Assembly (NCBI RefSeq): GCF_035658495.1
Contig: NZ_CP141945.1
Location: 893,501 to 957,500 of the forward strand
Length of the DNA: 64,000 bases
Direction of reading: 5' to 3'
DNA from: Novosphingobium sp. RL4
GTDB lineage: Bacteria > Pseudomonadota > Alphaproteobacteria > Sphingomonadales > Sphingomonadaceae
The translations under genes and the position numbers were made by a program. Positions 1-8,085 of this stretch are shown in pieces. How positions within the stretch are numbered: position 1 is the first letter of the stretch; the number at the start of each line of letters is the position of its first letter. Below the pieces are notes generated by a model that was not told the origin of the DNA, searched no databases, and saw only the letters and a list, made by a program, of their open reading frames with translations.

Positions 1-98
1 CGCGCAGGCGCGACCTGCCGCCCGACTATAGCGTAGTTCTCCACCAATGCACCGAGATCGATCCGGAGCACGGCACCTGCCGTAGCCAATGTCGTCAT
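1..98 (-). CDS. alr: alanine racemase, N-terminal fragment (runs off window)
   Basis: The first 32 codons read leftwards from ATG at 98 and leave the window. The visible residues include RIDLGALVENY, the N-terminal signature of fold-type III alanine racemases, which interconvert L- and D-alanine for peptidoglycan or for D-alanine catabolism. A strong ribosome site (AAGGAGGG) lies just upstream. The gene is divergent from an Lrp/AsnC regulator, as in alr/dadX loci controlled by such regulators. The PLP lysine lies outside the window, so activity and the anabolic or catabolic role are unknown. Confidence 0.8.
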   Translation of the reverse strand, partial: MTTLATAGAVLRIDLGALVENYAIVGRQVAPA

Positions 99-165
99 GC
101 AGCCCTCCTTTCCTCGCAGATTATCGACGGTTATACGAAATAGGCTCCCAATCTTGCGTCAACCT

Positions 166-189
166 TGCGAAGATTGCGATAATTTCGCA
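166..189. promoter_or_regulatory. candidate Lrp/AsnC operator between alr and its regulator
   Basis: An inverted repeat TGCGAA (166-171) / TTCGCA (184-189) with a 12-bp AT-richer spacer sits in the divergent intergenic region, 24 bp before the regulator start at 214. A further TTGCGA copy lies between the arms. Lrp-family proteins bind degenerate dyads in such positions. Assignment is by position and symmetry only. Confidence 0.35.
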
Positions 190-213
190 CGATCATTCGG
201 CAGATTCAGAACG

Positions 214-684
214 ATGTCAGAACCACTCGATTCCATCGACCGCACCATCATCCGCCTGCTGCGGCTCAATGCCCGCCGCCCCAACTCGGAAATCGCCACG
301 GAGGTCGGCCTCTCGGCCTCAGCCTGCCATCGCCGCATCCGGATCCTGGAAGAACGCGGCGTGATCCGGGGCTACACGGTCATCACCGGGAGCGGAGAGG
401 AAGACGAGCGCGGGGTCGATGTCCTCGTGCAGGTCACGCTGGACCGCCAGACCGAGGAATACCTTTCGAAGTTCGAGCACGCAGTGCGCCAGTGTCCGGA
501 AATTCGCGAATGCTTCCTGATGACGGGCGATGTCGACTACTGGCTTCGCGTCCGTACGGACAGCGTGGCCGCCTATGAGACGATCCACGGCGAAATCCTG
601 TCCCGGATGCCGGGTGTAACCCGTATCAGCTCCAGTTTCGCCATGCGCGACGCCTTGCGCCCCAAACGGTCCGGGCGGCGTTAG
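214..684 (+). CDS. Lrp/AsnC family transcriptional regulator
   Basis: 156-residue protein starting MSEPLDSIDRT. An N-terminal winged helix-turn-helix spans about residues 5-60 (IDRTIIRLLRLNAR, SASACHRRIRILEERGVI) and a C-terminal RAM ligand-binding domain spans about 70-145, the normal Lrp/AsnC architecture and length. The frame is open further upstream to 97, but that extension would overlap the divergent promoter and lacks family similarity, so ATG 214 is preferred. Its divergent partner is an alanine racemase gene, so it probably senses an amino acid such as alanine and controls alr. That role is inference from context. Confidence 0.85.
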   Translation: MSEPLDSIDRTIIRLLRLNARRPNSEIATEVGLSASACHRRIRILEERGVIRGYTVITGSGEEDERGVDVLVQVTLDRQTEEYLSKFEHAVRQCPEIRECFLMTGDVDYWLRVRTDSVAAYETIHGEILSRMPGVTRISSSFAMRDALRPKRSGRR

Positions 685-872
685 AGCCACCGTCCAGCGC
701 CTTCGCCGACCGGTGGCGGGAAGCCGACGAACCGTGCGCGCCCCGGCGATCCGTCCGCTCAAGGCCATTGACTCGGCCTTCTCTACCATTAAAGTTGACA
801 ATACACGAAGCGAGCTATCGCCTGTCTTGAACACATCGCCTGAACACATCAGTAGAAGGGAGAACGACCATC

Positions 873-1103
873 ATGCACAGCGATTTTCACGTCGTCCGCA
901 AGGGCATGGAATGGGCCGTCAGCCTGCACGGGCTGATCCTCGAAGCTTTCGCCAACCAGCGCGATGCCCTCAACCGGGCTGTCGATGCCGCGCACCAGGC
1001 CGGGATGAACGGGCACCGGGCACAAGTGCTTCTCGTCGAAGCGCCGTCCGATGCGCGCACCCATTGGGTCTTCGGCCATCATCCCTACCCGCCGACCGCC
1101 TGA
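873..1103 (+). CDS. small DUF2188-like protein
   Basis: 76-residue soluble protein preceded by a good ribosome site (AGAAGGGAG). The pattern (VVRKGMEWAVSL, then a helix with regularly spaced Ala/Asn, then GHRAQVLLVEA) resembles the short DUF2188 family, whose function is unknown. A TTGACA hexamer at 795-800 could be its -35 box, but no convincing -10 box follows. It lies 36 bp before the DUF6356 gene and may be co-transcribed with it. Confidence 0.6.
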   Translation: MHSDFHVVRKGMEWAVSLHGLILEAFANQRDALNRAVDAAHQAGMNGHRAQVLLVEAPSDARTHWVFGHHPYPPTA

Positions 1104-1139
1104 GGGCGCGGGTTCCCTCCAGTTCGACAGGAGCCTGAA

Positions 1140-1403
1140 ATGCTCAGAAAACTATTCGTCGACCATCCCGAAGCGGTAAACGAGACTTACGGCGAGCATT
1201 TCTATGTGGCCGGCCGCTTCGGCCTGCTCATGATCCTCGCCGGGCTCGGCACGATCATTCACGGGTTCATTCCGGGCTTCCATACCCGGACCGGCAGCAA
1301 CATGATCAGGAAGCTTCACGGCGAGATGACCCGCCGCCAGCCTCGCCAGACCCAGCCCGTTTCCTCGGCACCGTTCGCCATGCAGCTCGAATACGAGATC
1401 TGA
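1140..1403 (+). CDS. DUF6356 family small membrane protein
   Basis: 87-residue protein of the pattern HPEAVNETYGEHF followed by one hydrophobic segment at about residues 26-47 (FGLLMILAGLGTIIHGFIPG) and a conserved TGSNMIRKLH stretch. This matches the small DUF6356 proteins common in sphingomonads, function unknown. Its stop codon is only 3 bp from the left end of a MITE-like element, so the insertion spared the gene but removed whatever followed it. Confidence 0.65.
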   Translation: MLRKLFVDHPEAVNETYGEHFYVAGRFGLLMILAGLGTIIHGFIPGFHTRTGSNMIRKLHGEMTRRQPRQTQPVSSAPFAMQLEYEI

Positions 1404-1406
1404 ACT

Positions 1407-1672
1407 AGGTCATAAACTCATAAACGGCACCATCGAGGCGCCCAAATGGCGAACAGCTCGGGCCGAAGCTGCCGCCGGGCGGGCTGGTTGCCCGTCCAAG
1501 GTAGCGTCGGTCCGAGATGGAAGCCATTTGGGCGTCCCTTCGGGATTTGACCAAAATGGCCCATCGCTGCGTCGGGAAGTCTTGAAATATCGACATATTC
1601 CGTCGCCTTCCCTCCTGGCGCTGAGCCATTTTGCCTCAAACCTCGATGGTACCGTTTATGAGTTTATGACCT
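1407..1672. mobile_element. MITE-like non-autonomous element with 32-bp terminal inverted repeats
   Basis: Positions 1407-1438 (AGGTCATAAACTCATAAACG and onward) and 1641-1672 are reverse complements over 32 bp with a single mismatch. The roughly 266-bp interior holds no credible gene. It contains another perfect 12-bp inverted pair, CGCCCAAATGGC at 1439-1450 and its complement at 1523-1534. No clear target-site duplication was found. The structure fits a miniature element mobilised in trans, or the end pair left by an internally deleted insertion sequence. The right repeat reads into the neighbouring monooxygenase gene and supplies its stop codon. Confidence 0.75.
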
Positions 1673-3032
1673 GGGTCGCAAAATCCACCGCCGCGCCCTT
1701 CTCAAGGGTGCGGTGCTCGGCGGAATGGCGGCTTGGGGCGATTTCCAGTCCGAGATTGCCGCGCAGCGTATCCGCCGAATAGTCGTCCCTGAAAAGCCCG
1801 CGCGCGGCGAGGATCGGCACCACTTCGGCGCGGAAGCGCGCCCAGTCGTCGGGATGCTGGACGAAGACATTGAAACCGTCCGCCGCGCCGCTGGCATGCC
1901 AGCGCTCGATCTCGTCGGCGATCGTGACCGGCGATCCCGCCAGCCGCAGCCATGCCGATCCCACGTCCGCCAGCACCTGCCGCAGGGTGCGCCCCTCCCG
2001 GCGCGCGGCTTCGAGGTCTTCGTGGAAGCGCCGAATTCCGGCAGCCTCGCCGCCCGAAGCGATTTCCGGGAACGGTGCGTCCAGATCATAGCCGGAAAAG
2101 TCATGACCGGCGAACTGCCTTGAAAGCGACGCCAGCTGCGCGCGCAGGTCTCCTGCCGTCTGGCGCGCCTCGAATTTCCGCCGTGCCGCTTCGTCTGTAT
2201 CGGCGATCGTCACGCTGAGCGCGGGGATGAACAGCAGGCTTTCCGGGGCCCTGCCATATCGCCGGGCACGAGCCCGCACGTCCGTGGCAAGCTCCAGCGC
2301 CTCTGCCTGATTGCGCGCGAAGCTGAACACGATATCGGCGACTTGCGCACTCAGTTCGCGGCCCTGCGGCGATGTTCCCGCCTGAACCAGCGGCGGCTGC
2401 CCCTGGCGCGAGCGCTGGATGTTGAGCGGGCCGGAAACGCTGAAGAACTCGCCGCGATGGTCTAGCCGGTGCTGCCGCGCCGGATCGAGGAACCGCGCGG
2501 CCGTCTTGTCCTGCGCGAAGGCGCCTTCTTCGTAGGATTGCCATAAGCCCTGCACCACCTCCACCGCTTCGGACGCGCGGCGATAGCGGGTTTCGTAGTC
2601 GCCATGCCCGGTGCGGCTGAAATTGCCTGCCGTGCCGGGGTCCTGGCTGGTCACGATGTTCCACCCGGCCCGCCCCTTGCTGATGAGGTCGAGCGAGGCG
2701 AGCCGCCGGGCGATATCGAAGGGCTCGCTGTAGGTGGTGCTGATGGTCGCCACCAGACCGATCCGCTGCGTCGCCGTGGCGACCGCCGACAGCAGGGTCA
2801 GCGGCTCCAGCCGGTTGAGATGATGGTTGGGGAAATCCGGTGTGATGTACTGGCTGTCGACGATGAACACGAAGTCGAACCGGGCGTCTTCCGCCTCCCG
2901 CGCCTGCCGGATGTACCAGTCTATATCCACACTGGCATCGAGCGGGACCGCCGGATCGCGCCACAGTTCCTTGCCGGATGCATCGCCGACCCCGATCAGG
3001 ACGGCTCCGAACTTGAGCTTATCGCGTGCCAT
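1656..3032 (-). CDS. NtaA/SnaA/DszA-family FMN-dependent monooxygenase (3' end altered by MITE)
   Basis: 458-residue luciferase-like flavin monooxygenase of the two-component class that uses reduced FMN from a separate reductase to oxidise sulfur or nitrogen compounds (DszA, NtaA, SnaA). Family stretches are DFVFIVDSQYI, NRLEPLTLLSAVA, GRAGWNIVTS and NIQRSRQGQPPLVQAG. ATG 3032 is chosen because it aligns with the homologue at 8082-9440 and has AAAGG 7 nt upstream; ATG 3038 and GTG 3047 are alternatives. It is the last gene of operon A, just after the ATPase gene. The final codons (Q-V-I-N-S-stop) come from the MITE terminal repeat, so the native C-terminus is lost, probably only beyond the conserved core. 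Substrate unknown; an organosulfur compound is inferred from the regulon. Confidence 0.85.
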   Translation of the reverse strand: MARDKLKFGAVLIGVGDASGKELWRDPAVPLDASVDIDWYIRQAREAEDARFDFVFIVDSQYITPDFPNHHLNRLEPLTLLSAVATATQRIGLVATISTTYSEPFDIARRLASLDLISKGRAGWNIVTSQDPGTAGNFSRTGHGDYETRYRRASEAVEVVQGLWQSYEEGAFAQDKTAARFLDPARQHRLDHRGEFFSVSGPLNIQRSRQGQPPLVQAGTSPQGRELSAQVADIVFSFARNQAEALELATDVRARARRYGRAPESLLFIPALSVTIADTDEAARRKFEARQTAGDLRAQLASLSRQFAGHDFSGYDLDAPFPEIASGGEAAGIRRFHEDLEAARREGRTLRQVLADVGSAWLRLAGSPVTIADEIERWHASGAADGFNVFVQHPDDWARFRAEVVPILAARGLFRDDYSADTLRGNLGLEIAPSRHSAEHRTLEKGAAVDFATQVINS

Positions 3033-3043
3033 CGTCATGCCTT

Positions 3044-4717
3044 TCACAAGCTGTTGGGAGATAGGCGCAGCGCGCCGCCGGTGCCGGGTTCCGCAAGCTT
3101 CGGCGCAGCGGCGATCAGGGCGCGGGTATAGGGATGCGACGGATGCGAGAGCACCTGCCCGGTCGGTCCGGTCTCCACGATCCTGCCGCGGTGGAGCACG
3201 GCCACCCGGTGCGCGATGCCAGCCACCGAGCCGAGGTCGTGCGAGATGAATATCTGCGCAATGCCGCGCTCCCGTGCGAGCCGTTCGAGCAGTTGCAGGA
3301 CGTGGATGCGGTTCACGGCATCGAGCGCGCTGACCGGTTCATCGAGCAGGATCACTTGCGGATCGAGCACGAGCGCCCGCGCGATCACCGCGCGCTGGCG
3401 CTGACCGCCTGAAAGGTGGCGCGGCAGGCGGCAGCCCAGTGCGGGATCGAGTCCGGCGGCCTCCAGCGCGGCATTCACCAATCGCGACCGCTCGATGCGG
3501 TCGATGCCGCCGCGAATGTCCAGCCCTTCGCCCACCGAACCGGCGATGGTGATATCGGGATCGAGGCTGCGCAGGGGATCCTGGAAGGCATATTGCAGCC
3601 GGTTGCTGCGGCGAAACGCCATCAGTTCACGCCCCGCCAGCCGCTCCAGCGGTTCGCCGCCGAGCACAATCGAACCTTCGGCAGGGCGAACGAGGCCAAG
3701 GATCGACCGCAGGAGCGTGGTCTTGCCGGAGCCGGTTTCCCCGATCAGCCCGAGGATTTCGCCGCGCGCCAGTTCGAGATCGATCCCGTCCAGCACCGTG
3801 CCTTGCCCATAGCCTGCCCGAAGCCCGCTGATCCGCAGGAGCGGCGCGGCCGCTTGCGGCGGTGGCGCGTTCTGCCCGGCTTCCAGCGAGGTGGCATGAT
3901 GCGTTTCGATCAGGCTGCGGGTATAGGCATGGCGCGGCCGGTCCAGCACCTCCCGCGTGGCGCCCGCCTCGACGATCTCGCCCTCGCGCATGACGATCAC
4001 CTGATCGCAGGTCTGCGCCACCACGGCGAGATCGTGGGAAACCATGACGAGGGTGAGGTCCTGTTCACGGCGCAAGTCTTCGATCAGGCGCAGGACTTCG
4101 GCCTGCACCGTAACGTCGAGGGCGGTGGTCGCCTCGTCGGCGATCAGCAGGCGCGGCCCGGCGCAGACCGCGATGGCGATCAGCACACGCTGCACCATGC
4201 CGCCCGACAGTTCGAAGGGATACTGGCGGAATACCGTCTCCGGCTCCGCGAACCCCACACGGGCGAGCAGGGCCAGCGCCCGCTCTTTCGCTTCCCGGCG
4301 TGAAAGCGGAAGGACCGCACGCATAGCCTCCACGATCTGGCGGCCCACCGGGATCGACGGGTTGAGGTAGGAACCCGCATCCTGGAACACCGCGCTCAGC
4401 TCGGTCCCGCGAAGGGGTTTCCAGTCGCGGCCGCTCAACCGCGAGAGGTCGGTGTCCCGGTAGCGAATAGTGCCGGAGGTCACGGCGGTTCCGGGAGGCA
4501 GCACGCCAAGGACGGCCCGGCAGGTGAGCGACTTGCCGCTGCCGGATTCCCCGACGATGCCAAGCGTGCCGCCGCGCGGAATCTCGAAATCCACGCCCCG
4601 CACGATCATCCGGCCATCGGCCCCGGCGATGGTCAGGCCGCGTACCGACAACAGCGGCGCGGCAGGCGCAACGGGTGCGCGCGGTCCGAAAGTGACGACG
4701 TTGTTCTGCTGGATCAT
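3044..4717 (-). CDS. oligopeptide-type ABC transporter, fused double ATP-binding protein
   Basis: 557-residue fusion of two OppD/OppF-type ATPases. The first domain has Walker A GESGSGKS near residue 56, signature LSGGMVQR near 170 and Walker B LLIADE near 190. The second has GETGSGKTT near 326 and a later LSGGQRQR. Most importers of this class encode the two ATPases separately. ATG 4717 overlaps the upstream permease stop by four bases (ATGA). It energises import by the DppB/C-like permeases and the family 5 binding protein encoded beside it. Flanking flavin monooxygenases suggest the cargo is an organosulfur compound rather than a peptide; this is inference. Confidence 0.9.
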   Translation of the reverse strand: MIQQNNVVTFGPRAPVAPAAPLLSVRGLTIAGADGRMIVRGVDFEIPRGGTLGIVGESGSGKSLTCRAVLGVLPPGTAVTSGTIRYRDTDLSRLSGRDWKPLRGTELSAVFQDAGSYLNPSIPVGRQIVEAMRAVLPLSRREAKERALALLARVGFAEPETVFRQYPFELSGGMVQRVLIAIAVCAGPRLLIADEATTALDVTVQAEVLRLIEDLRREQDLTLVMVSHDLAVVAQTCDQVIVMREGEIVEAGATREVLDRPRHAYTRSLIETHHATSLEAGQNAPPPQAAAPLLRISGLRAGYGQGTVLDGIDLELARGEILGLIGETGSGKTTLLRSILGLVRPAEGSIVLGGEPLERLAGRELMAFRRSNRLQYAFQDPLRSLDPDITIAGSVGEGLDIRGGIDRIERSRLVNAALEAAGLDPALGCRLPRHLSGGQRQRAVIARALVLDPQVILLDEPVSALDAVNRIHVLQLLERLARERGIAQIFISHDLGSVAGIAHRVAVLHRGRIVETGPTGQVLSHPSHPYTRALIAAAPKLAEPGTGGALRLSPNSL

Positions 4718-5529
4718 GGCCGTATCTCCGGAATGCGGGGATCGCTGCGACGCATCGCGTCCGCGAGCGCGTTGAGCGACCACACTGTCGCCACGATCAA
4801 CAGGCCCGGCGCGAAGGGGCCGAAGGGCCGGTCGTAAAGCGTGGTCAGGTCGCTGGCGAGCTCGCCGCCCCAGGTCGGGTCGGGCGGGACCACGCCGATG
4901 CCGAGAAAGGTCAGCGAAGCGACGATGGAAAGGCAGGCGCCCGTCATCGAAGCGGTCGTGACCGCCACCACCGGCAGGACTTTAGCGATGACGTGGCGGC
5001 GGATGATCCATGCCGTCGAAGCGCCGCCCAGCCGTGCCGCCTCGATATAGTCGCTGTTGGCGACCGATAGCGCGGCGGCGCGGCTCACCCGGTAGAAAGC
5101 AGGCGCGATCAGCACGCCCACCGCGAACATGGCCTGGACAAGGCCGTTGCCGAGCATGGCCGTCATCGCGATCGCGAAGACCAGGAACGGCAACATGATG
5201 AGCGCATCCACCAGCCTCAGGCTGATCCATTCCGCCCGCCTTCCCAGGAAGACGGACAGCACCCCCGGCACCACGCCGAGCAGAAGACCCACACCCACCG
5301 AAAGCACGGCGGCCAGTATCGAAACCGTGGAGCCCGCCAGCAGCCGGCTGAACACGTCGCGCCCCAACGCATCGGTGCCGAGCCAGTAAGCCGGGCCGGG
5401 GCCTTGCAGGATCGCTCTGCCGTCCTGCGCGAGCGGATCGTGCGGGGCGATGACGGGGCCAAGCGCCGCGAGAACGACGATCAGCGCAAGGAAAGCCAAG
5501 GGCACTGCGGCATTTCGCACAAGTGTCAT
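4714..5529 (-). CDS. oligopeptide-type ABC transporter permease (DppC-like)
   Basis: 271-residue inner-membrane protein with about six hydrophobic segments. It has the DppC/OppC N-terminal signature GTDALGRDVFSRLLAG and the ATPase-coupling loop EAARLGGASTAWIIRRHV. Length is normal for the family. It pairs with the DppB-like permease, whose stop lies only 4 bp upstream, and overlaps the ATPase gene by 4 bp, so the transporter genes are translationally coupled. Confidence 0.9.
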   Translation of the reverse strand: MTLVRNAAVPLAFLALIVVLAALGPVIAPHDPLAQDGRAILQGPGPAYWLGTDALGRDVFSRLLAGSTVSILAAVLSVGVGLLLGVVPGVLSVFLGRRAEWISLRLVDALIMLPFLVFAIAMTAMLGNGLVQAMFAVGVLIAPAFYRVSRAAALSVANSDYIEAARLGGASTAWIIRRHVIAKVLPVVAVTTASMTGACLSIVASLTFLGIGVVPPDPTWGGELASDLTTLYDRPFGPFAPGLLIVATVWSLNALADAMRRSDPRIPEIRP

Positions 5530-5533
5530 CCTG

Positions 5534-6550
5534 TCAGCTCCTACGGCGCGAGGCGGGCTGGAGGACGCCCAGCAGCACGTTGATCAGAAGGTTGCTGGCG
5601 AGAACCAGCACGATGGAAACGACGAGCGTTCCCTGCACCACCGGCACATCGCCGCGCAGCGCGGAATCGGCGGCGAGGCGGCCCATGCCGGGCATATTGA
5701 AGATCGCCTCGCTCACCACCGCACCGCCGATCAGCATGGGCACGCGCAGCGCCAGTATGGAGAGAGCCGGGCCGGCGCCGTTGCGCAGGACATGGACGAA
5801 CAGGATGCGCCGGGGCGAAAGCCCGCGAACGACGGCCCCGGTCACGTAATTGTCCGAGAGTGCGGCGACGAGGCCGGTGCGAAGCTGGCGCGCGAGCTCG
5901 GCCACGACATCGACGCTCAGCGCCATGGCCGGGATCGCGATCGAGCGCAGCCAGCCTGCCACATCCTCCGAAGGCGGGATGTAACCGGCCGAGGGCAGCA
6001 GTTCGAGCCAGAGGCTGAACAGCAGGATCATCGCAATGGCGACAACGAACGGCGGCAGCGAGGCGGCGGTCGAGGCGAAGACCGTCACCATACGGTCGAG
6101 CCAGCCGCCTTGCCGCGCCGCCGAGGCGATCCCCAGCGCCGTCCCCAACCCCACGCCGATCAGCAGCGCCCCGCCCGCGATCGAGAGGCTGACCGGCAGG
6201 CGCTGGAGGATCAGTTCGGTAACGGGAACCCCGTTGAACCACGAAGTGCCAAGATCGCCGTGAAGCACCCCGCCCATCCAGTCGAGGTACTGGACGGGGA
6301 CCGGCCTATCCAGGCCGAACTGCGCGCGGATCTGCGCGATCATTTCGGGCGTGGGACTGTCTCCGGCCAGCCCGGCGGCGGGGTCCAGCCCGCTCGCCAC
6401 GCCGAGCAGGAAAGTGATGAGCGTCGCCAGAAAGAACACCGGCACCGCGATCAGCAGGGTCGAGCCGGTGAAGCCGAGCAAGGCGCGGCCATGGCGCAGG
6501 CGCACGGCCCATGCGTGGCCGGGAACGGCTGGGACTGTGCGCGCGGTCAT
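5534..6550 (-). CDS. oligopeptide-type ABC transporter permease (DppB-like)
   Basis: 338-residue membrane protein with the DppB/OppB features: a first hydrophobic segment near residues 26-48, a long periplasmic loop with QFGLDRPVPVQYLDWMGGVLHGDLG, and later VVRGLSPRRILFVHVLRN as the EAA-type coupling loop. ATG 6550 is chosen because it overlaps the binding-protein stop as ATGA, like the other junctions in this operon. It forms the translocation pore with the DppC-like subunit. Confidence 0.9.
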   Translation of the reverse strand: MTARTVPAVPGHAWAVRLRHGRALLGFTGSTLLIAVPVFFLATLITFLLGVASGLDPAAGLAGDSPTPEMIAQIRAQFGLDRPVPVQYLDWMGGVLHGDLGTSWFNGVPVTELILQRLPVSLSIAGGALLIGVGLGTALGIASAARQGGWLDRMVTVFASTAASLPPFVVAIAMILLFSLWLELLPSAGYIPPSEDVAGWLRSIAIPAMALSVDVVAELARQLRTGLVAALSDNYVTGAVVRGLSPRRILFVHVLRNGAGPALSILALRVPMLIGGAVVSEAIFNMPGMGRLAADSALRGDVPVVQGTLVVSIVLVLASNLLINVLLGVLQPASRRRS

Positions 6551-8085
6551 TGCACGGTCACGCCTTCCCAGCGGATCTGCGAGGGCAGGATGTTGAGGTT
6601 CTTCACCCCCGCCCGCGCGCCGACGATCCACGGCTCGCTGTAGAGGTAGTTGCTGGGCGACTGCTCCACCCCGGCGCGGACCGCAGCGTGGAGGCGCGCG
6701 GCATAGGCCGGATCGCTTGTCGGCGTGCGCCGCACCGCATCCAGCGCCTGGAGGAACGCGGGCGCCGCATAAGGCCCGCTGAGGTTCATGATGCCTTCAG
6801 GGCCATAAGTCGCCAGCAGGTTCTGCACCGGGGATTCCCGGCCGATGGTGCCATCCAGCGCGAGGGCCGGGCGCTTGGCGATATAGACCTCGCTCTGCCA
6901 GGTGGAGGAGCCGGGCGGAACGATGCGCAGCGTCGATTTCACACCCACGCGGGCAAGCTGCGCCTGCACGAGTTCGGGCAGGCCGTCGTTCATTACCGGG
7001 TTGACGGCGATCTCGATAGCGAGCTTGCCCGGCGGATATCCCGCCTCGCGCAGCAGCGCGCGAGCCTTGCCCGGATCGTAGCCCCAGAGCTTTTCGACAC
7101 TGGCATCGAAGGCGGCGTTCCCGGCGGGGAACGGCTGGTGCGAGACCGTCGCGAGCCCGGCTGTAACGGTCCTGATGAACTCGTCGCGGTCGAAGGCATA
7201 GCGCAGCGCTTCCACCACCCTGGGATTATCGAACGGCGGCCGGTTGCGGTTGATCGAAACGTCGCGGACATTGAGCGAGGGCGCAATGGCGACGGTCAGC
7301 CCCCTGCCCTTCGCCTCTTCCACGCGGCGCGGGGGAATGCGTCCGGCCACGTCGATGGAACCGGAAAGCAGCGCGGCGATCACCGTGGCCGGGTCCGGTG
7401 CATTGGTCAGTTCGAAGCGGTCGATATGGATGTTCGCGGCGTCCCAGTAGCCGGGGTTCTTCTCGAAGTAGGCGTGCGATTCCGGCACGAATTCGGTGAT
7501 GCGGAACGGCCCCGCGCCGACCGGCCAGAGCGCCAGTTTCGCCTTGTCCTTCGCTGCAGCGGTCGGACTGGCAATCGCGCCGACGCGGCCGGCGAGAATA
7601 GTGGGAAGCTGGTAGTCGGGCTCGCGCAAGTGGAAGGTCACCGCCAGCGGTCCATCGGCGGAAACGCTTTCCACACCGCCAAGATCGCGCTTGATGAAGG
7701 AATCCTTCTGGGACAGCGCCCGGTCGTAGAAGGCCTTGACCGCCGCCGCATCCAGCACGGTATCGTCCGAGAACGTCAGCCCCTTGCGCAGATCGAAGGT
7801 CAGCGCCTTGCCATCATCGGAAAAGCGCCACTTCTGCGCGAGGCCCGGCTGGGCCTCGCCCTGCTTGTCGAGACGGGTGAGCGAGGCATAGGCCAGGCTG
7901 ATCGTATTGATATCCGCGCCGGTGCGGCTGGTCACCGGGTCCCACGAGGTGGGCAGCATGAAGGCCCAGCGCAGCTTGCTGTGCCCGGCCTCCTGCTTGC
8001 CCGAACCGCCGCACCCGGCAACGAGCAGCCCCGCCGCCAGCACGGTGAACAGCCGCCGCAAGTATCTCCCCGCCTCCTGCCTCAT
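6547..8085 (-). CDS. ABC transporter family 5 substrate-binding lipoprotein
   Basis: 512-residue periplasmic binding protein of the DppA/OppA class. The signal peptide ends in a lipobox (LLVAGC, Cys25), so it should be lipid-anchored. Family stretches include GLAQKWRFSDDGKALTFDLR and YAFDRDEFI. It delivers cargo to the permeases encoded downstream. Start ATG overlaps the upstream monooxygenase stop by four bases. Peptide-type binding proteins also carry glutathione, opines and other small molecules, and here the oxygenase context argues for an organosulfur ligand. Confidence 0.9.
   Translation of the reverse strand: MRQEAGRYLRRLFTVLAAGLLVAGCGGSGKQEAGHSKLRWAFMLPTSWDPVTSRTGADINTISLAYASLTRLDKQGEAQPGLAQKWRFSDDGKALTFDLRKGLTFSDDTVLDAAAVKAFYDRALSQKDSFIKRDLGGVESVSADGPLAVTFHLREPDYQLPTILAGRVGAIASPTAAAKDKAKLALWPVGAGPFRITEFVPESHAYFEKNPGYWDAANIHIDRFELTNAPDPATVIAALLSGSIDVAGRIPPRRVEEAKGRGLTVAIAPSLNVRDVSINRNRPPFDNPRVVEALRYAFDRDEFIRTVTAGLATVSHQPFPAGNAAFDASVEKLWGYDPGKARALLREAGYPPGKLAIEIAVNPVMNDGLPELVQAQLARVGVKSTLRIVPPGSSTWQSEVYIAKRPALALDGTIGRESPVQNLLATYGPEGIMNLSGPYAAPAFLQALDAVRRTPTSDPAYAARLHAAVRAGVEQSPSNYLYSEPWIVGARAGVKNLNILPSQIRWEGVTVQ

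Noticed and set aside
97..213. Longer N-terminus for the Lrp-type regulator
   Set aside because: The extra 39 residues lack family similarity and would cover the divergent promoter and the candidate operator.
1405..1639. Short open frames inside the inverted-repeat element
   Set aside because: They are frames through repeat arms without transposase motifs; the element is better seen as non-coding.
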